NCBI GenBank assembly: GCA_019695345.1
Contig: JAIBAE010000047.1
Span: 1 to 34,396 of the forward strand
DNA length: 34,396 nucleotides
DNA from: Bacteroidota bacterium
GTDB lineage: Bacteria; Bacteroidota; Ignavibacteria; Kapaibacteriales; NICIL-2
Direction: 5' to 3'
The notes beneath the pieces were generated by a model. The model was not told the origin of the DNA, did not search any database, and worked only from the letters and a program-made list of their open reading frames with translations. A program made the translations under genes and the position numbers. This document shows positions 24,056 through 31,089 of this stretch, in pieces. Each line of letters starts with the position of its first letter. Within the stretch, counting starts at the first letter, position 1.

Positions 24056-24468
24056 GAATAATTCCTTTGTTCTTACTGTTGATGCTTTCATTACCCTTGG
24101 CTAATTTACAAGCAAACATCAAAATTGATCCGTTGGTATTACTTCGCGGTAATGTGAAGGATAATAACAAGGGTGTTGCTGTTGATATGCAGTTTAAAGA
24201 CGAGTCCGGAGCTATTGTAAAAAGTAAAAGTGCTTCTGATGGTACATATCAGGCTATACTAAAGCCAGGGCATAAGTATCAGTTAACTATTACAGATGAA
24301 AATCTTACAAGGTATACTTTTACATATGAAGTTCCGAACTATGATAAATACACACAACTAGATCAAGATTTCCCGTTAAATGCTACAAAAGTTGATACTC
24401 CCGTAGCAACTGAAAGCCCAAAAAAATCAAAGAAGAATAAATCAAAAAAAACCAAGAAAGGTAAATAG
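24052..24468 (+). CDS. Small exported carboxypeptidase-regulatory-like (CRD) protein with lysine tail
   Basis: The 138-residue protein has a signal peptide (MRIIPLFLLLMLSLPLANLQA). A single beta-sandwich follows at about residues 28-105, with the CarboxypepD_reg-like pattern LLRGNVKDNNKGVAVDMQF, then DGTYQAILKPGHKYQLTI. This is the fold often found attached to OmpA-like and TonB-dependent proteins in Bacteroidota. The last 20 residues are almost all Lys, Ser and Asn (SPKKSKKNKSKKTKKGK), a strongly basic tail. It overlaps the WD40 gene by four bases and is followed by the next gene one base after its stop, so the three are translationally coupled. No function can be read directly; the arrangement suggests a subunit with its neighbours. 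Confidence 0.8.
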   Translation: MRIIPLFLLLMLSLPLANLQANIKIDPLVLLRGNVKDNNKGVAVDMQFKDESGAIVKSKSASDGTYQAILKPGHKYQLTITDENLTRYTFTYEVPNYDKYTQLDQDFPLNATKVDTPVATESPKKSKKNKSKKTKKGK

Positions 24469-24469
24469 T

Positions 24470-25180
24470 ATGAAAAACATAACAAGCATAGTATTTTTTG
24501 CTTTCTGTTTAATGCTATCATTAACACATGGCAACGCCCAGATAGGAACCAAGATAGCAGTAACCGGAACAGTTCTTGATGAAGTTTCAAGAGCACCTGT
24601 TACACTACCTATTGTTGCTTATGATGAGTCCGGTAAAAAAATCAATAGTACCAGAAGTAATGAAAAAGAGGGCGGGTATTATTATTTATTGTTAGATCCG
24701 GGTATGAAATATCGCGTTGAATTTGATCATCCTAATTACTTCCGTGAAGAACGTTGGGTAGAAACACCAAAAAGTGGTAAGTATGCTGAGATATCACGCG
24801 ATTGGTTGGTTCGTCCAATGCGTGAGGGCGCTAGAATTCCATTGGCAGTTTCACCATTTGAATATAAAAAGTCCAAGTTACGTCTGGGCGCTGAAGAGTA
24901 TTTAGCTGCAGTGCGGACGGCATTAGTTAAAAACCCAAGTGTTAAAGTAGAAATTCAGTCGTATCCAGACTTGGCAGATAATAAAGATGCTAATTTGAAG
25001 TTAACGACCGACAGAGTTGCTGCAATGAAAGACTATTTGGTTCAAGGTGGAGTAACTGCTGATAGAATTACTGTTAAGTCATCTGCCGATATTGACCCGT
25101 TAAACCCACTACCGATCAGAAAAAGTGCTAAAGGTAAAAGATATGTTGGTAATACTTATATTGTTGTTACCAAAATCTAA
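24470..25180 (+). CDS. Exported CRD plus OmpA-C-like protein (PorE-like C-terminal part)
   Basis: The 236-residue protein has a signal peptide (cleavage near GNA-Q, residue 23). A CRD-like beta-sandwich covers about 28-115 (VTGTVLDEVSRAPV, then GGYYYLLLDPGMKYRVEF). An OmpA-C-like domain covers about 125-236, with VKVEIQSYPDLADN and then NLKLTTDRVAAMKDYLVQGGV, matching the family pattern NxxLSxxRAxxVxxYL..GV. The Arg used for diaminopimelate binding is kept; the GHTD aspartate appears as YPDLAD. It probably binds peptidoglycan noncovalently. In PorE of the T9SS the order is TPR, WD40, CRD, OmpA-C in one chain; this gene gives the last two. A terminator follows. Confidence 0.82.
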   Translation: MKNITSIVFFAFCLMLSLTHGNAQIGTKIAVTGTVLDEVSRAPVTLPIVAYDESGKKINSTRSNEKEGGYYYLLLDPGMKYRVEFDHPNYFREERWVETPKSGKYAEISRDWLVRPMREGARIPLAVSPFEYKKSKLRLGAEEYLAAVRTALVKNPSVKVEIQSYPDLADNKDANLKLTTDRVAAMKDYLVQGGVTADRITVKSSADIDPLNPLPIRKSAKGKRYVGNTYIVVTKI

Positions 25181-25193
25181 TTGTTTGAAACTG

Positions 25194-25224
25194 AACCCCT
25201 GACAACATAGTTTTCAGGGGTTTG
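25194..25224 (+). terminator. Terminator after the WD40/CRD/OmpA-C gene group
   Basis: AACCCCTGA (25194-25202) pairs perfectly with TCAGGGGTT (25214-25222) across an 11-base loop; TTGTTGT follows. The T run is interrupted, but position 14 bases after the stop supports a terminator. Confidence 0.75.
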
Positions 25225-25271
25225 TTGTATCTTGTATTATAGAAACTTCGTTGTATAAATAAAGTATAACT

Positions 25272-26840
25272 ATGTCATCGCGCAGAGATTTTCTTAAAAC
25301 AGTAATATTGAGTTCCGGTGCCGTGTTCTCGGGATTGCCTTTAGGTTGCGGTGACAGTAAAGTGAAACCAAATCAAGATTTTCAGAAGTTAGTTGCTACC
25401 ATACCCGAACTATCTCAACGTTCATTGTTATTCGAACGTGCTCACAAATTCCTCCGTGAAAGTAAAAATGTAAGTATAACACCCGGTAATACAATTGAGT
25501 GTGATGTTGTAATTGTTGGCGGTGGTCCTTCCGGATTAACTGCAGCTATGTACTTGATAAAATGCGGATATAAAGTAATTGTGGTAGAAAACGAAGAACG
25601 GGCCGGAGGTGCTGCTATTAGTGGTAAATACAAAGATATTGCTTTTCCTCTTGCCTCAATTTACTTTGTAGATTTTAATCAAACTATTAAAGAACTTTGT
25701 GAATATGCTCAGGTTACTCCTGTTCAGGCACCTGTTGATGGATTGTTGTACAGGGGTAATAAATATATAGATCACTGGAAAGATTCTGTGTTAACTACTC
25801 TTCCCTTACAACAAAAAGAAAAAGATAGCTTAAAGCAGTTTAGAGATGATATCTTAAAAATAAAAGAATTACCATTATACCCACTTCCGGATAGGCTTAC
25901 TAAAGATAATATAGCATTAGATGCAATGTCAGTGAGAGAATACTGTCTAAAGTATAAGTCTGAGTTTCTTAATCAATTCGTGAATCTTTATACCCGTTCT
26001 TCAATGGGAGGAAGTATAGATGAAACAAATGCCTATTGCTTTCTTAACTTCTATGCCAGCGAAATAGGAATGGATGTAAAAACACCCCGTTATACTTTCT
26101 ATGGCGGATTGAATGGCATTACTGGCGCATTGGCCCGTAAGATAGGTAATCAACACTTCTTGTATGGTAATTTGTGTCTTCATCTGGAGAATACATCTTC
26201 AGGAGTTTCCGCATTAACAGTAGATGTAAATGAACATGTTGCAAAGATTAATGCAAAGTTTGCAGTTGTAGCAAGTCAAAAGTTTATGATACCTTCTCTT
26301 ATTCCTTCTCTGCCAGATGAGCAAAAACAAGCTATGCGTCAGATACGTTATTCGCCGTATCTTACTGTTCATCTTTGTGCCGATAATGATATTCTAGGTG
26401 ATAGTGTTTTTGATACATGGTTATTTGACTCACCACTTTTAGGTACAGATATTATTGACCCTCAATCGGTTGGGCAAAAGTCTACGCAAGGTGCTTTTGT
26501 TGCTAGTGTGTATAGCCCCAGGCCTCATAATGAACGTGGTGCATTGCAAAGTAGCGAAGTTGTTGCCAGTTTAAGCAGAAAAATTGCGGATAATGTAACA
26601 AGTCAATTAGGTAAAGGTGCTAAAGAAGCTGTTAAAGAAATTCAATCGTTTGCATGGGGACATAGTTTAGTTACAGCTGCACCAAAGTCGCATAATGGTA
26701 TAGCACAGACAGCCAGAAAAACATTCAAGAATATTCATTTTGCTAATACCGATAATGACTGTTCACCTGCATTTGAGAATGCTGTGCAACACGGACAACT
26801 TGCTGCTGAAGCCATCATTTCTAAGTTGAAAAATAGATAG
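25272..26840 (+). CDS. Tat-exported putative lipoprotein FAD/NAD(P)-binding oxidoreductase
   Basis: The 522-residue protein starts MSSRRDFLKT, a twin-arginine signal (SRRDFLK), and then has LPLGC with Cys26 as lipobox cysteine. It should therefore be folded with its flavin, exported by Tat, and probably lipid-anchored. The mature part opens with the FAD-binding motif VVIVGGGPSGLTAAMYLIKCG (about residues 79-99) and VVENEERAGGAA, characteristic of the amine oxidase/phytoene-desaturase-like group. The C-terminus has the second FAD motif NIHFANTDND...AFENAVQHGQLAAEAII, as in amine oxidases. The substrate is unknown. It is not in the same transcript as the upstream genes (terminator at 25194). 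Confidence 0.86.
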   Translation: MSSRRDFLKTVILSSGAVFSGLPLGCGDSKVKPNQDFQKLVATIPELSQRSLLFERAHKFLRESKNVSITPGNTIECDVVIVGGGPSGLTAAMYLIKCGYKVIVVENEERAGGAAISGKYKDIAFPLASIYFVDFNQTIKELCEYAQVTPVQAPVDGLLYRGNKYIDHWKDSVLTTLPLQQKEKDSLKQFRDDILKIKELPLYPLPDRLTKDNIALDAMSVREYCLKYKSEFLNQFVNLYTRSSMGGSIDETNAYCFLNFYASEIGMDVKTPRYTFYGGLNGITGALARKIGNQHFLYGNLCLHLENTSSGVSALTVDVNEHVAKINAKFAVVASQKFMIPSLIPSLPDEQKQAMRQIRYSPYLTVHLCADNDILGDSVFDTWLFDSPLLGTDIIDPQSVGQKSTQGAFVASVYSPRPHNERGALQSSEVVASLSRKIADNVTSQLGKGAKEAVKEIQSFAWGHSLVTAAPKSHNGIAQTARKTFKNIHFANTDNDCSPAFENAVQHGQLAAEAIISKLKNR

Positions 26841-27128
26841 TATTATTTTGCTTTCGCAGACCGCTTCAAACAGTGTTGTACTGCATAAACTCCATGTGCG
26901 GGAATATTTCCTCATCACCAGATTTACGATTACCGTGATATATTAATTATGACAGGCTGACTGGCAAGGGAAGGTATTTTGGAAGGAAACTCAAGGTGCC
27001 ACCTGCGGTAGCAAAAGAATAAAAGTGTTAAAGTATTTTTTCGCTGATAATATCCTTTTTGGTAAAAATCCTTTGACAAACGTGGTCTCTGCCTTATATT
27101 TGCAAGCTATTTTTATATAAAATATGAT
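26841..27128. other. Intergenic region upstream of tRNA-Gln (288 bp)
   Basis: I see no coding frame or RNA gene here other than the promoter at 27072-27102. The first 150 bases have no repeat I could match to the other gaps. Confidence 0.5.
27072..27102 (+). promoter_or_regulatory. Promoter of tRNA-Gln, fits the Bacteroidota consensus exactly
   Basis: TTTG (27072-27075), 19 bases, then TATATTTG (27095-27102): an exact TTTG-N19-TAnnTTTG. The same stretch also reads TTGACA (27073-27078), 16 bases, TATATT (27095-27100), a close match to the general sigma-70 consensus. The expected start is near 27109, about 20 bases before the mature tRNA. Confidence 0.8.
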
Positions 27129-27200
27129 TGGGGCGTCGCCAAGTGGCAAGGCAGCTGGTTTTGGTCCAGCCATCCGTGGGTTCGAATCCTTCCGCCCCAG
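27129..27200 (+). tRNA. tRNA-Gln (anticodon TTG)
   Basis: The acceptor stem is TGGGGCG with CGCCCCA, and the discriminator is G. The D arm is GCC/GGC, the anticodon stem GCTGG/CCAGC, and the loop TTTTGGT places TTG (27161-27163) as anticodon, reading CAA/CAG. The T loop is TTCGAAT. The T stem GTGGG/CCTTC has one G-U pair and one T-T opposition. CCA is not encoded in full (GCAA follows the stem). The overlapping open frame from 27128 is read through the tRNA and is not coding. Confidence 0.95.
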
Positions 27201-27213
27201 CAACGTTAGAAAT

Positions 27214-27255
27214 AGAGATGTTAGTACATGGAAACTGTTCTTACATCTCTTTTTT
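27214..27255 (+). terminator. Terminator or attenuator between tRNA-Gln and prs
   Basis: AGAGATGT (27214-27221) pairs with ACATCTCT (27243-27250) around a 21-base loop, then TTTTT. It lies 14 bases after the tRNA and 26 bases before the prs start, so it ends the tRNA transcript or attenuates prs. Confidence 0.75.
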
Positions 27256-27280
27256 GTTAAAAAAGTTACCTGAAACCACA

Positions 27281-28273
27281 ATGACCGATGTTTTGGAAAT
27301 GACAGAGAGGTCGCAGTCGTCTAGATTTGACGGGACAACAGAGATAAAAATTGTTGCGGGTCGGTCGAATATGGATTTAGCTACAAAAGTGGCTAAAGCT
27401 GCCGGGATGGAATTGGCATCGGTGAAGATAACCAATTTTTCCGATGGGGAAATTTGGGCTAAGTATGAGGAAAATATCAGAGGGGTAGATTTATTTATTA
27501 TACAATCTACACACGCACCATCTGATAATATTATGGAGTTATTGATTTTGATTGATGCCGCTAAACGCGCATCGGCAAACAGAGTAACAGCTGTAATTCC
27601 ATACTATGGTTATGCAAGGCAAGATAGAAAAGACCAGCCACGCGTTTCGATAACTGCTAAACTTGTAGCAAATTTGTTGACACAGGCAGGTGCTGACAGG
27701 GTAATAACTGTTGATTTGCATACCCCTCAGTTACAGGGATTTTTTGATATACCACTTGATCACTTGTATGCTTCAAGAGTATTGATTAAAGTTTTACGTG
27801 ATGAAAATCTTGAAAATTTAGTTATAGCCGCACCTGATGTTGGTGGTGCGAAAACAGCAAGAGCATATGCCAAGCGCCTAAATGCTGATTTAGCATTGGT
27901 GGATAAACGTAGAAGTGCACACAACGTTGCCGAAGTAATGAATATTATTGGTGATGTGCGTGATAAAAACGTGATTATTATTGACGATTTGATTGATACC
28001 GGTGGCACATTTGTTCAATGTGCAGAGGCGTTGAAAAATAATGGGGCAAAAAAGATAATTGGTGCATGTTCTCATCCGGTATTTTCCGGCTCTGCGTTAG
28101 AGAAAATTGAAAACAGTTCAGCTGTAGAAAAAGTTTATGTTACAGATACGATACCGCTTACTCGCGAGTGCTCAAAAATAAAGGTGGTATCGGTAGCTGA
28201 AATGTTAAGCGAGGCAATTGTACGTACTCATGATAATGCCTCTATATCGTCGCTGTTTGATAGTGTTAGATAA
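27281..28273 (+). CDS. prs: Ribose-phosphate pyrophosphokinase (PRPP synthetase)
   Basis: Prs makes PRPP from ribose 5-phosphate and ATP for purine, pyrimidine, NAD, histidine and tryptophan synthesis. The protein is 330 residues with a 20-residue N-terminal extension before the family start. Motifs seen are KITNFSDGEIWAKYEENIRG, the ATP-binding IPYYGYARQDRKDQPR, the metal-binding VDLHTPQLQGFFDIP, and the PRPP loop IIIDDLIDTGGT, followed by a HPVFSGSA stretch. The open frame runs back through the tRNA; the ATG at 27281 is the first start after the terminator hairpin. rplY follows after 49 bases; the two genes are often neighbours in bacteria. Confidence 0.96.
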   Translation: MTDVLEMTERSQSSRFDGTTEIKIVAGRSNMDLATKVAKAAGMELASVKITNFSDGEIWAKYEENIRGVDLFIIQSTHAPSDNIMELLILIDAAKRASANRVTAVIPYYGYARQDRKDQPRVSITAKLVANLLTQAGADRVITVDLHTPQLQGFFDIPLDHLYASRVLIKVLRDENLENLVIAAPDVGGAKTARAYAKRLNADLALVDKRRSAHNVAEVMNIIGDVRDKNVIIIDDLIDTGGTFVQCAEALKNNGAKKIIGACSHPVFSGSALEKIENSSAVEKVYVTDTIPLTRECSKIKVVSVAEMLSEAIVRTHDNASISSLFDSVR

Positions 28274-28322
28274 ATACAGAATTATAATTATTATATAAAT
28301 CTTCATCTGTGAGGATAAAACT

Positions 28323-28946
28323 ATGAGCGAAATAGTATTAAATGTGGCCAAAAGAGCTACCGGTAAAAAAGCTGCTAAACAAGTTCGTAACAGCGGTAAT
28401 GTACCCGGTGTGTTTTACTTAAAAGGAGTAGATTCAATTTCTATTTCGGCTAATGCAAAGTCATTACGTCCGATTGTGTACACAAAAGATGCACGAATCG
28501 TAAAATTGAATATTGAAGGTGAGAAAGAATCACATGATTGCATCTTGAAAGATGTAACATTTGACCCGATTACAGACGTAATTACTCACTTTGATTTACA
28601 TGGATTTGGTGCTGATGAATTAGTTGATTTTGAAGTTCCTATCCGTGTTGTTGGTTCAGCTATTGGTGTACGCGATGGAGGTATCTTAGAGCAAGTGTTA
28701 TTAAAAGCACACATTATGTGTTTACCATCACAATTACCAGAGCATATTGATGTTGATGTAACAAACTTGAGAATTAATCAATCAATTCACATTTCTGAAT
28801 TGTCTGTACCAAATGTACGCTTTACTTCTAAAGCAGACCAAGCGGTAGTAGCAGTTCATCACGCTCGCAATGAAAACGCAGCGGCAGCGGCAGCAGCTGC
28901 TGAACCTGAATTAGTTGGCCAAAAAGGTAAGAAAGAAGAAAAATAG
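28323..28946 (+). CDS. rplY: 50S ribosomal protein L25 / general stress protein Ctc
   Basis: The 207-residue protein is the longer Ctc/TL5-type L25, which binds 5S rRNA. The N-terminal L25 domain (about 1-90) begins VLNVAKRATGKKAAKQVRNSG and includes the GNVPGVFY signature. The C-terminal TL5 beta domain covers about 95-185 (DLHGFGADELVDFEVPIRVVG, then HIMCLPSQLPEHIDVDV). The tail has a run of alanines and ends in KGKKEEK. The ATG is preceded by GAGGATAAAACT, so GAGG is the likely ribosome site. It follows prs and ends in a strong terminator. Confidence 0.95.
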   Translation: MSEIVLNVAKRATGKKAAKQVRNSGNVPGVFYLKGVDSISISANAKSLRPIVYTKDARIVKLNIEGEKESHDCILKDVTFDPITDVITHFDLHGFGADELVDFEVPIRVVGSAIGVRDGGILEQVLLKAHIMCLPSQLPEHIDVDVTNLRINQSIHISELSVPNVRFTSKADQAVVAVHHARNENAAAAAAAAEPELVGQKGKKEEK

Positions 28947-28970
28947 TATTTTTCATATACTAAGTTATAA

Positions 28971-29002
28971 AAAGGCAGATGAATCATTCATCTGCCTTTT
29001 TT
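28971..29002 (+). terminator. Strong terminator after rplY
   Basis: A perfect 13-base stem, AAAGGCAGATGAA (28971-28983) with TTCATCTGCCTTT (28987-28999), has a 3-base loop and runs into TTT. It isolates prs-rplY from the sigma factor gene. Confidence 0.92.
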
Positions 29003-29053
29003 ATTTAATAGGACTGAAACAACAAGTATATCCAATGGTTGTTACGTTTGTAT

Positions 29054-29623
29054 ATGCAGAACAATAATGTTATATCCGATGAAGAACTTTATCAACTTAT
29101 GTGTACCTCACATAAGAAGGATTTAGCATTTAAAGCCCTCTACAACAGATATAAAACCCGAGTGTATGGGTATTGCCGTAAAGTTGTTGGCGATGTATAT
29201 GCCGAAGATGCATTTCAAGAAACGTTTGTTAGGTTTTATACTAGTGCTCATTCCGATAGAAATGTAACGAATGTTATTGGTTTCTTAATGACTATAGCAA
29301 GAAATCTTTGCCTTAATATTAAGGAACGGAATGAAAAACATGTTGTTGAGTTCAAGGACCTATCCGAATTAGACATCCCTTTTATCGAAGATGATTCCAT
29401 TGCAGATGACCAGTTAAAAAAGGCAATACACCAAGCTCTGGATGTTTTGGCTGATGAATACCGTGAGGCAGTGTATCTCCAAATTTATTCTGGCTTAAGC
29501 TACGAAGAAATTGCTAAAGTTATAGGAAAGCCAGTTAGTACTGTTAGAAATAGAATTGTAAGGGCCAAGACCAAAATGCGTGACCTCTTATCAGCATATT
29601 TTAACGAACATCATAAAGATTGA
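29054..29623 (+). CDS. RNA polymerase sigma-70 family factor, ECF type
   Basis: The 189-residue protein has the two domains of ECF sigma factors. Region 2 is FKALYNRYKTRVYGYCRKVVGDVYAEDAFQETFVRFY (about residues 22-60). Region 4 is LADEYREAVYLQIYSGLSYEEIAKVIGKPVSTVRNRIVRAKTKMRDLL (about 135-182), with a helix-turn-helix recognising the -35. Region 3 is missing, as in the group. An in-frame TTG lies at 29039, but the ATG at 29054 gives the usual N-terminus. The next gene begins 4 bases after the stop and encodes a membrane protein, the classic sigma/anti-sigma arrangement. Confidence 0.93.
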   Translation: MQNNNVISDEELYQLMCTSHKKDLAFKALYNRYKTRVYGYCRKVVGDVYAEDAFQETFVRFYTSAHSDRNVTNVIGFLMTIARNLCLNIKERNEKHVVEFKDLSELDIPFIEDDSIADDQLKKAIHQALDVLADEYREAVYLQIYSGLSYEEIAKVIGKPVSTVRNRIVRAKTKMRDLLSAYFNEHHKD

Positions 29624-29627
29624 TACA

Positions 29628-30821
29628 ATGAAAAGTGAATTTACAACATCGGAACTTGTCACTTTATACGTGGATGGAGAGTCAACGCCACAAGAAGAAC
29701 AGCAACTGTTTAGCGAGTTGTCGGTTCAACGTGATGTTCAACAAGAATTGAAGAGCGCTATTCATTTGAAATCACTTCTTGTTCCTGAGTTAGAGGAGGT
29801 TCCTTTTAATATTGAAAAGAATCTCTTTAACAGAATAGAAAGTTTAAATGAAGTTAAGAAACGATTGGTTTGGTTTGAGTGGATAAGAGAAGTAAACCTT
29901 GTTGGTTTCGCCTTAACATGCTTAGCGGTAGGTGTAGTTTTTCTTTATAAAACCAGTGATTATAACAGAATAAAGAATAAAGTATCTGATGTAAGCGCGA
30001 ATCATGAATTTACAAAAAAATCAATTAGCAACTTAAAACAAGAAGTGGTTACAAAGAAACAAAGTATAAGAAATACAATTTTACCAAGTGTAGTTAATAA
30101 CCATTATGAAACTGCTATTGTAAATTCAGAAAACAATTCTGATGCTGAGTTATATAAAACTGAAAATGGTGTGTTCGCAGGAATTGTTCCACTTACCGCA
30201 GATAAAGTAGAAACTGAAAATATGCACTTAAATAGCCTTCCATTGGTTCAATCAGCACAAATTAATATGCCATTGAATCCAGTATATAATACAACAGAAT
30301 TGACAAAACAGCTATCTATTGCTTACGTAATTGAAGCAAGTAATACGGTTATGTTCCGGTCCAATAGCAATGCAATATCAAATAGTATGGGTGTTGTTGG
30401 AATGTTAGGGCTAACAGAGGAGGACTATATTGGTATCAACTACAATGTAAATAATAGCAATTCACAAAGTAATGCACTTGTAGAAAAAGTTAGTAGTCAA
30501 AGTTATGTTGATAATAAATCTATACCAGATTCAACAAAAGAAACCACTATACAATACAATATAAAGCAATGGTTCGGTATTGTGTATGAACGACGTTTAT
30601 GGAATATAGGATATAATCTGCAGCCAACCATCAGAGCGACAGTTGGTTATGCTGGTAGCTATCCAGGTGGAAAAATTAGCGCTGCTATTGTGCATAAATC
30701 AACCAAGAATATTGATGTAAGATTGGGAATTGAAGATTATCTTTTGTTTATTAAACAGTCAAATAGTACGTACAATCTCAATAGTATAGGTGCAGTGTTG
30801 GGGGTTTCCTATTCGTTTTAA
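29628..30821 (+). CDS. Putative single-pass anti-sigma protein with beta-rich C-terminal region
   Basis: The 397-residue protein has a cytoplasmic N-terminal part (1-87; SELVTLYVDGESTPQEEQQLFSEL, similar to the N-terminus of anti-sigma proteins in Bacteroidota) without the zinc-binding HxxxCxxC. One transmembrane helix covers about 88-107 (VNLVGFALTCLAVGVVFLYK). The 290-residue outer part begins with a polar Lys/Asn-rich coiled segment and ends with alternating strands (about 305-397), finishing in GAVLGVSYSF, like the last strand of outer-membrane proteins. The open frame extends upstream to 29580 inside the sigma gene, but the ATG at 29628 is chosen. Pairing with the sigma factor is inferred from position; the C-terminus could be a sensor domain. 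Confidence 0.75.
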   Translation: MKSEFTTSELVTLYVDGESTPQEEQQLFSELSVQRDVQQELKSAIHLKSLLVPELEEVPFNIEKNLFNRIESLNEVKKRLVWFEWIREVNLVGFALTCLAVGVVFLYKTSDYNRIKNKVSDVSANHEFTKKSISNLKQEVVTKKQSIRNTILPSVVNNHYETAIVNSENNSDAELYKTENGVFAGIVPLTADKVETENMHLNSLPLVQSAQINMPLNPVYNTTELTKQLSIAYVIEASNTVMFRSNSNAISNSMGVVGMLGLTEEDYIGINYNVNNSNSQSNALVEKVSSQSYVDNKSIPDSTKETTIQYNIKQWFGIVYERRLWNIGYNLQPTIRATVGYAGSYPGGKISAAIVHKSTKNIDVRLGIEDYLLFIKQSNSTYNLNSIGAVLGVSYSF

Positions 30822-30860
30822 ATTGCTAATAAACTCAACTATTAAATTTTTGGGTACCCG

Positions 30861-31007
30861 CCTCCACTGTAGCAACCCTCCAGCGCCGTCACACAGGCGG
30901 AACCTGCCCTCCAGCAGCACGTTATTAGCTTTTAAAATTCTTCAGCGACGCTGAACGTGCGTCTCGCACCGGGTTTGCGAGCTTAACTTATGCTTCGGCA
31001 GATGTGG
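30861..31007 (-). repeat. Dispersed repeat family A, copy 2
   Basis: This lies in the 268-base gap after the anti-sigma gene. Read on the minus strand it holds the three blocks of the copy at 21591-21747 in the same order: CCACATCTGCCGAA (complement of 30994-31007), GCAAACCCGGTGCGA (complement of 30964-30978) and CCGCCTGTGTGACGG (complement of 30886-30900). The span between outer blocks is 122 bases here and 135 in copy 1. CAGCGACGCTG (30943-30953) forms a small palindrome within it. Confidence 0.72.
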
Positions 31008-31089
31008 GGGAGCATACTGCAATAAAATATGTTTTTCTCCTTCTCTTAAGAAAACACTAACTTCGCATAAATTATTTAAAGGTATTCAC

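Noticed and set aside
27128-27280. Extension of Prs to a start at 27128
   Set aside because: It would translate the tRNA-Gln gene and a terminator hairpin.
29043-29050. TACGTTTG, a match to the TAnnTTTG promoter element before the sigma factor gene
   Set aside because: No -33 TTTG at the right distance, and the implied start would lie inside the coding region.
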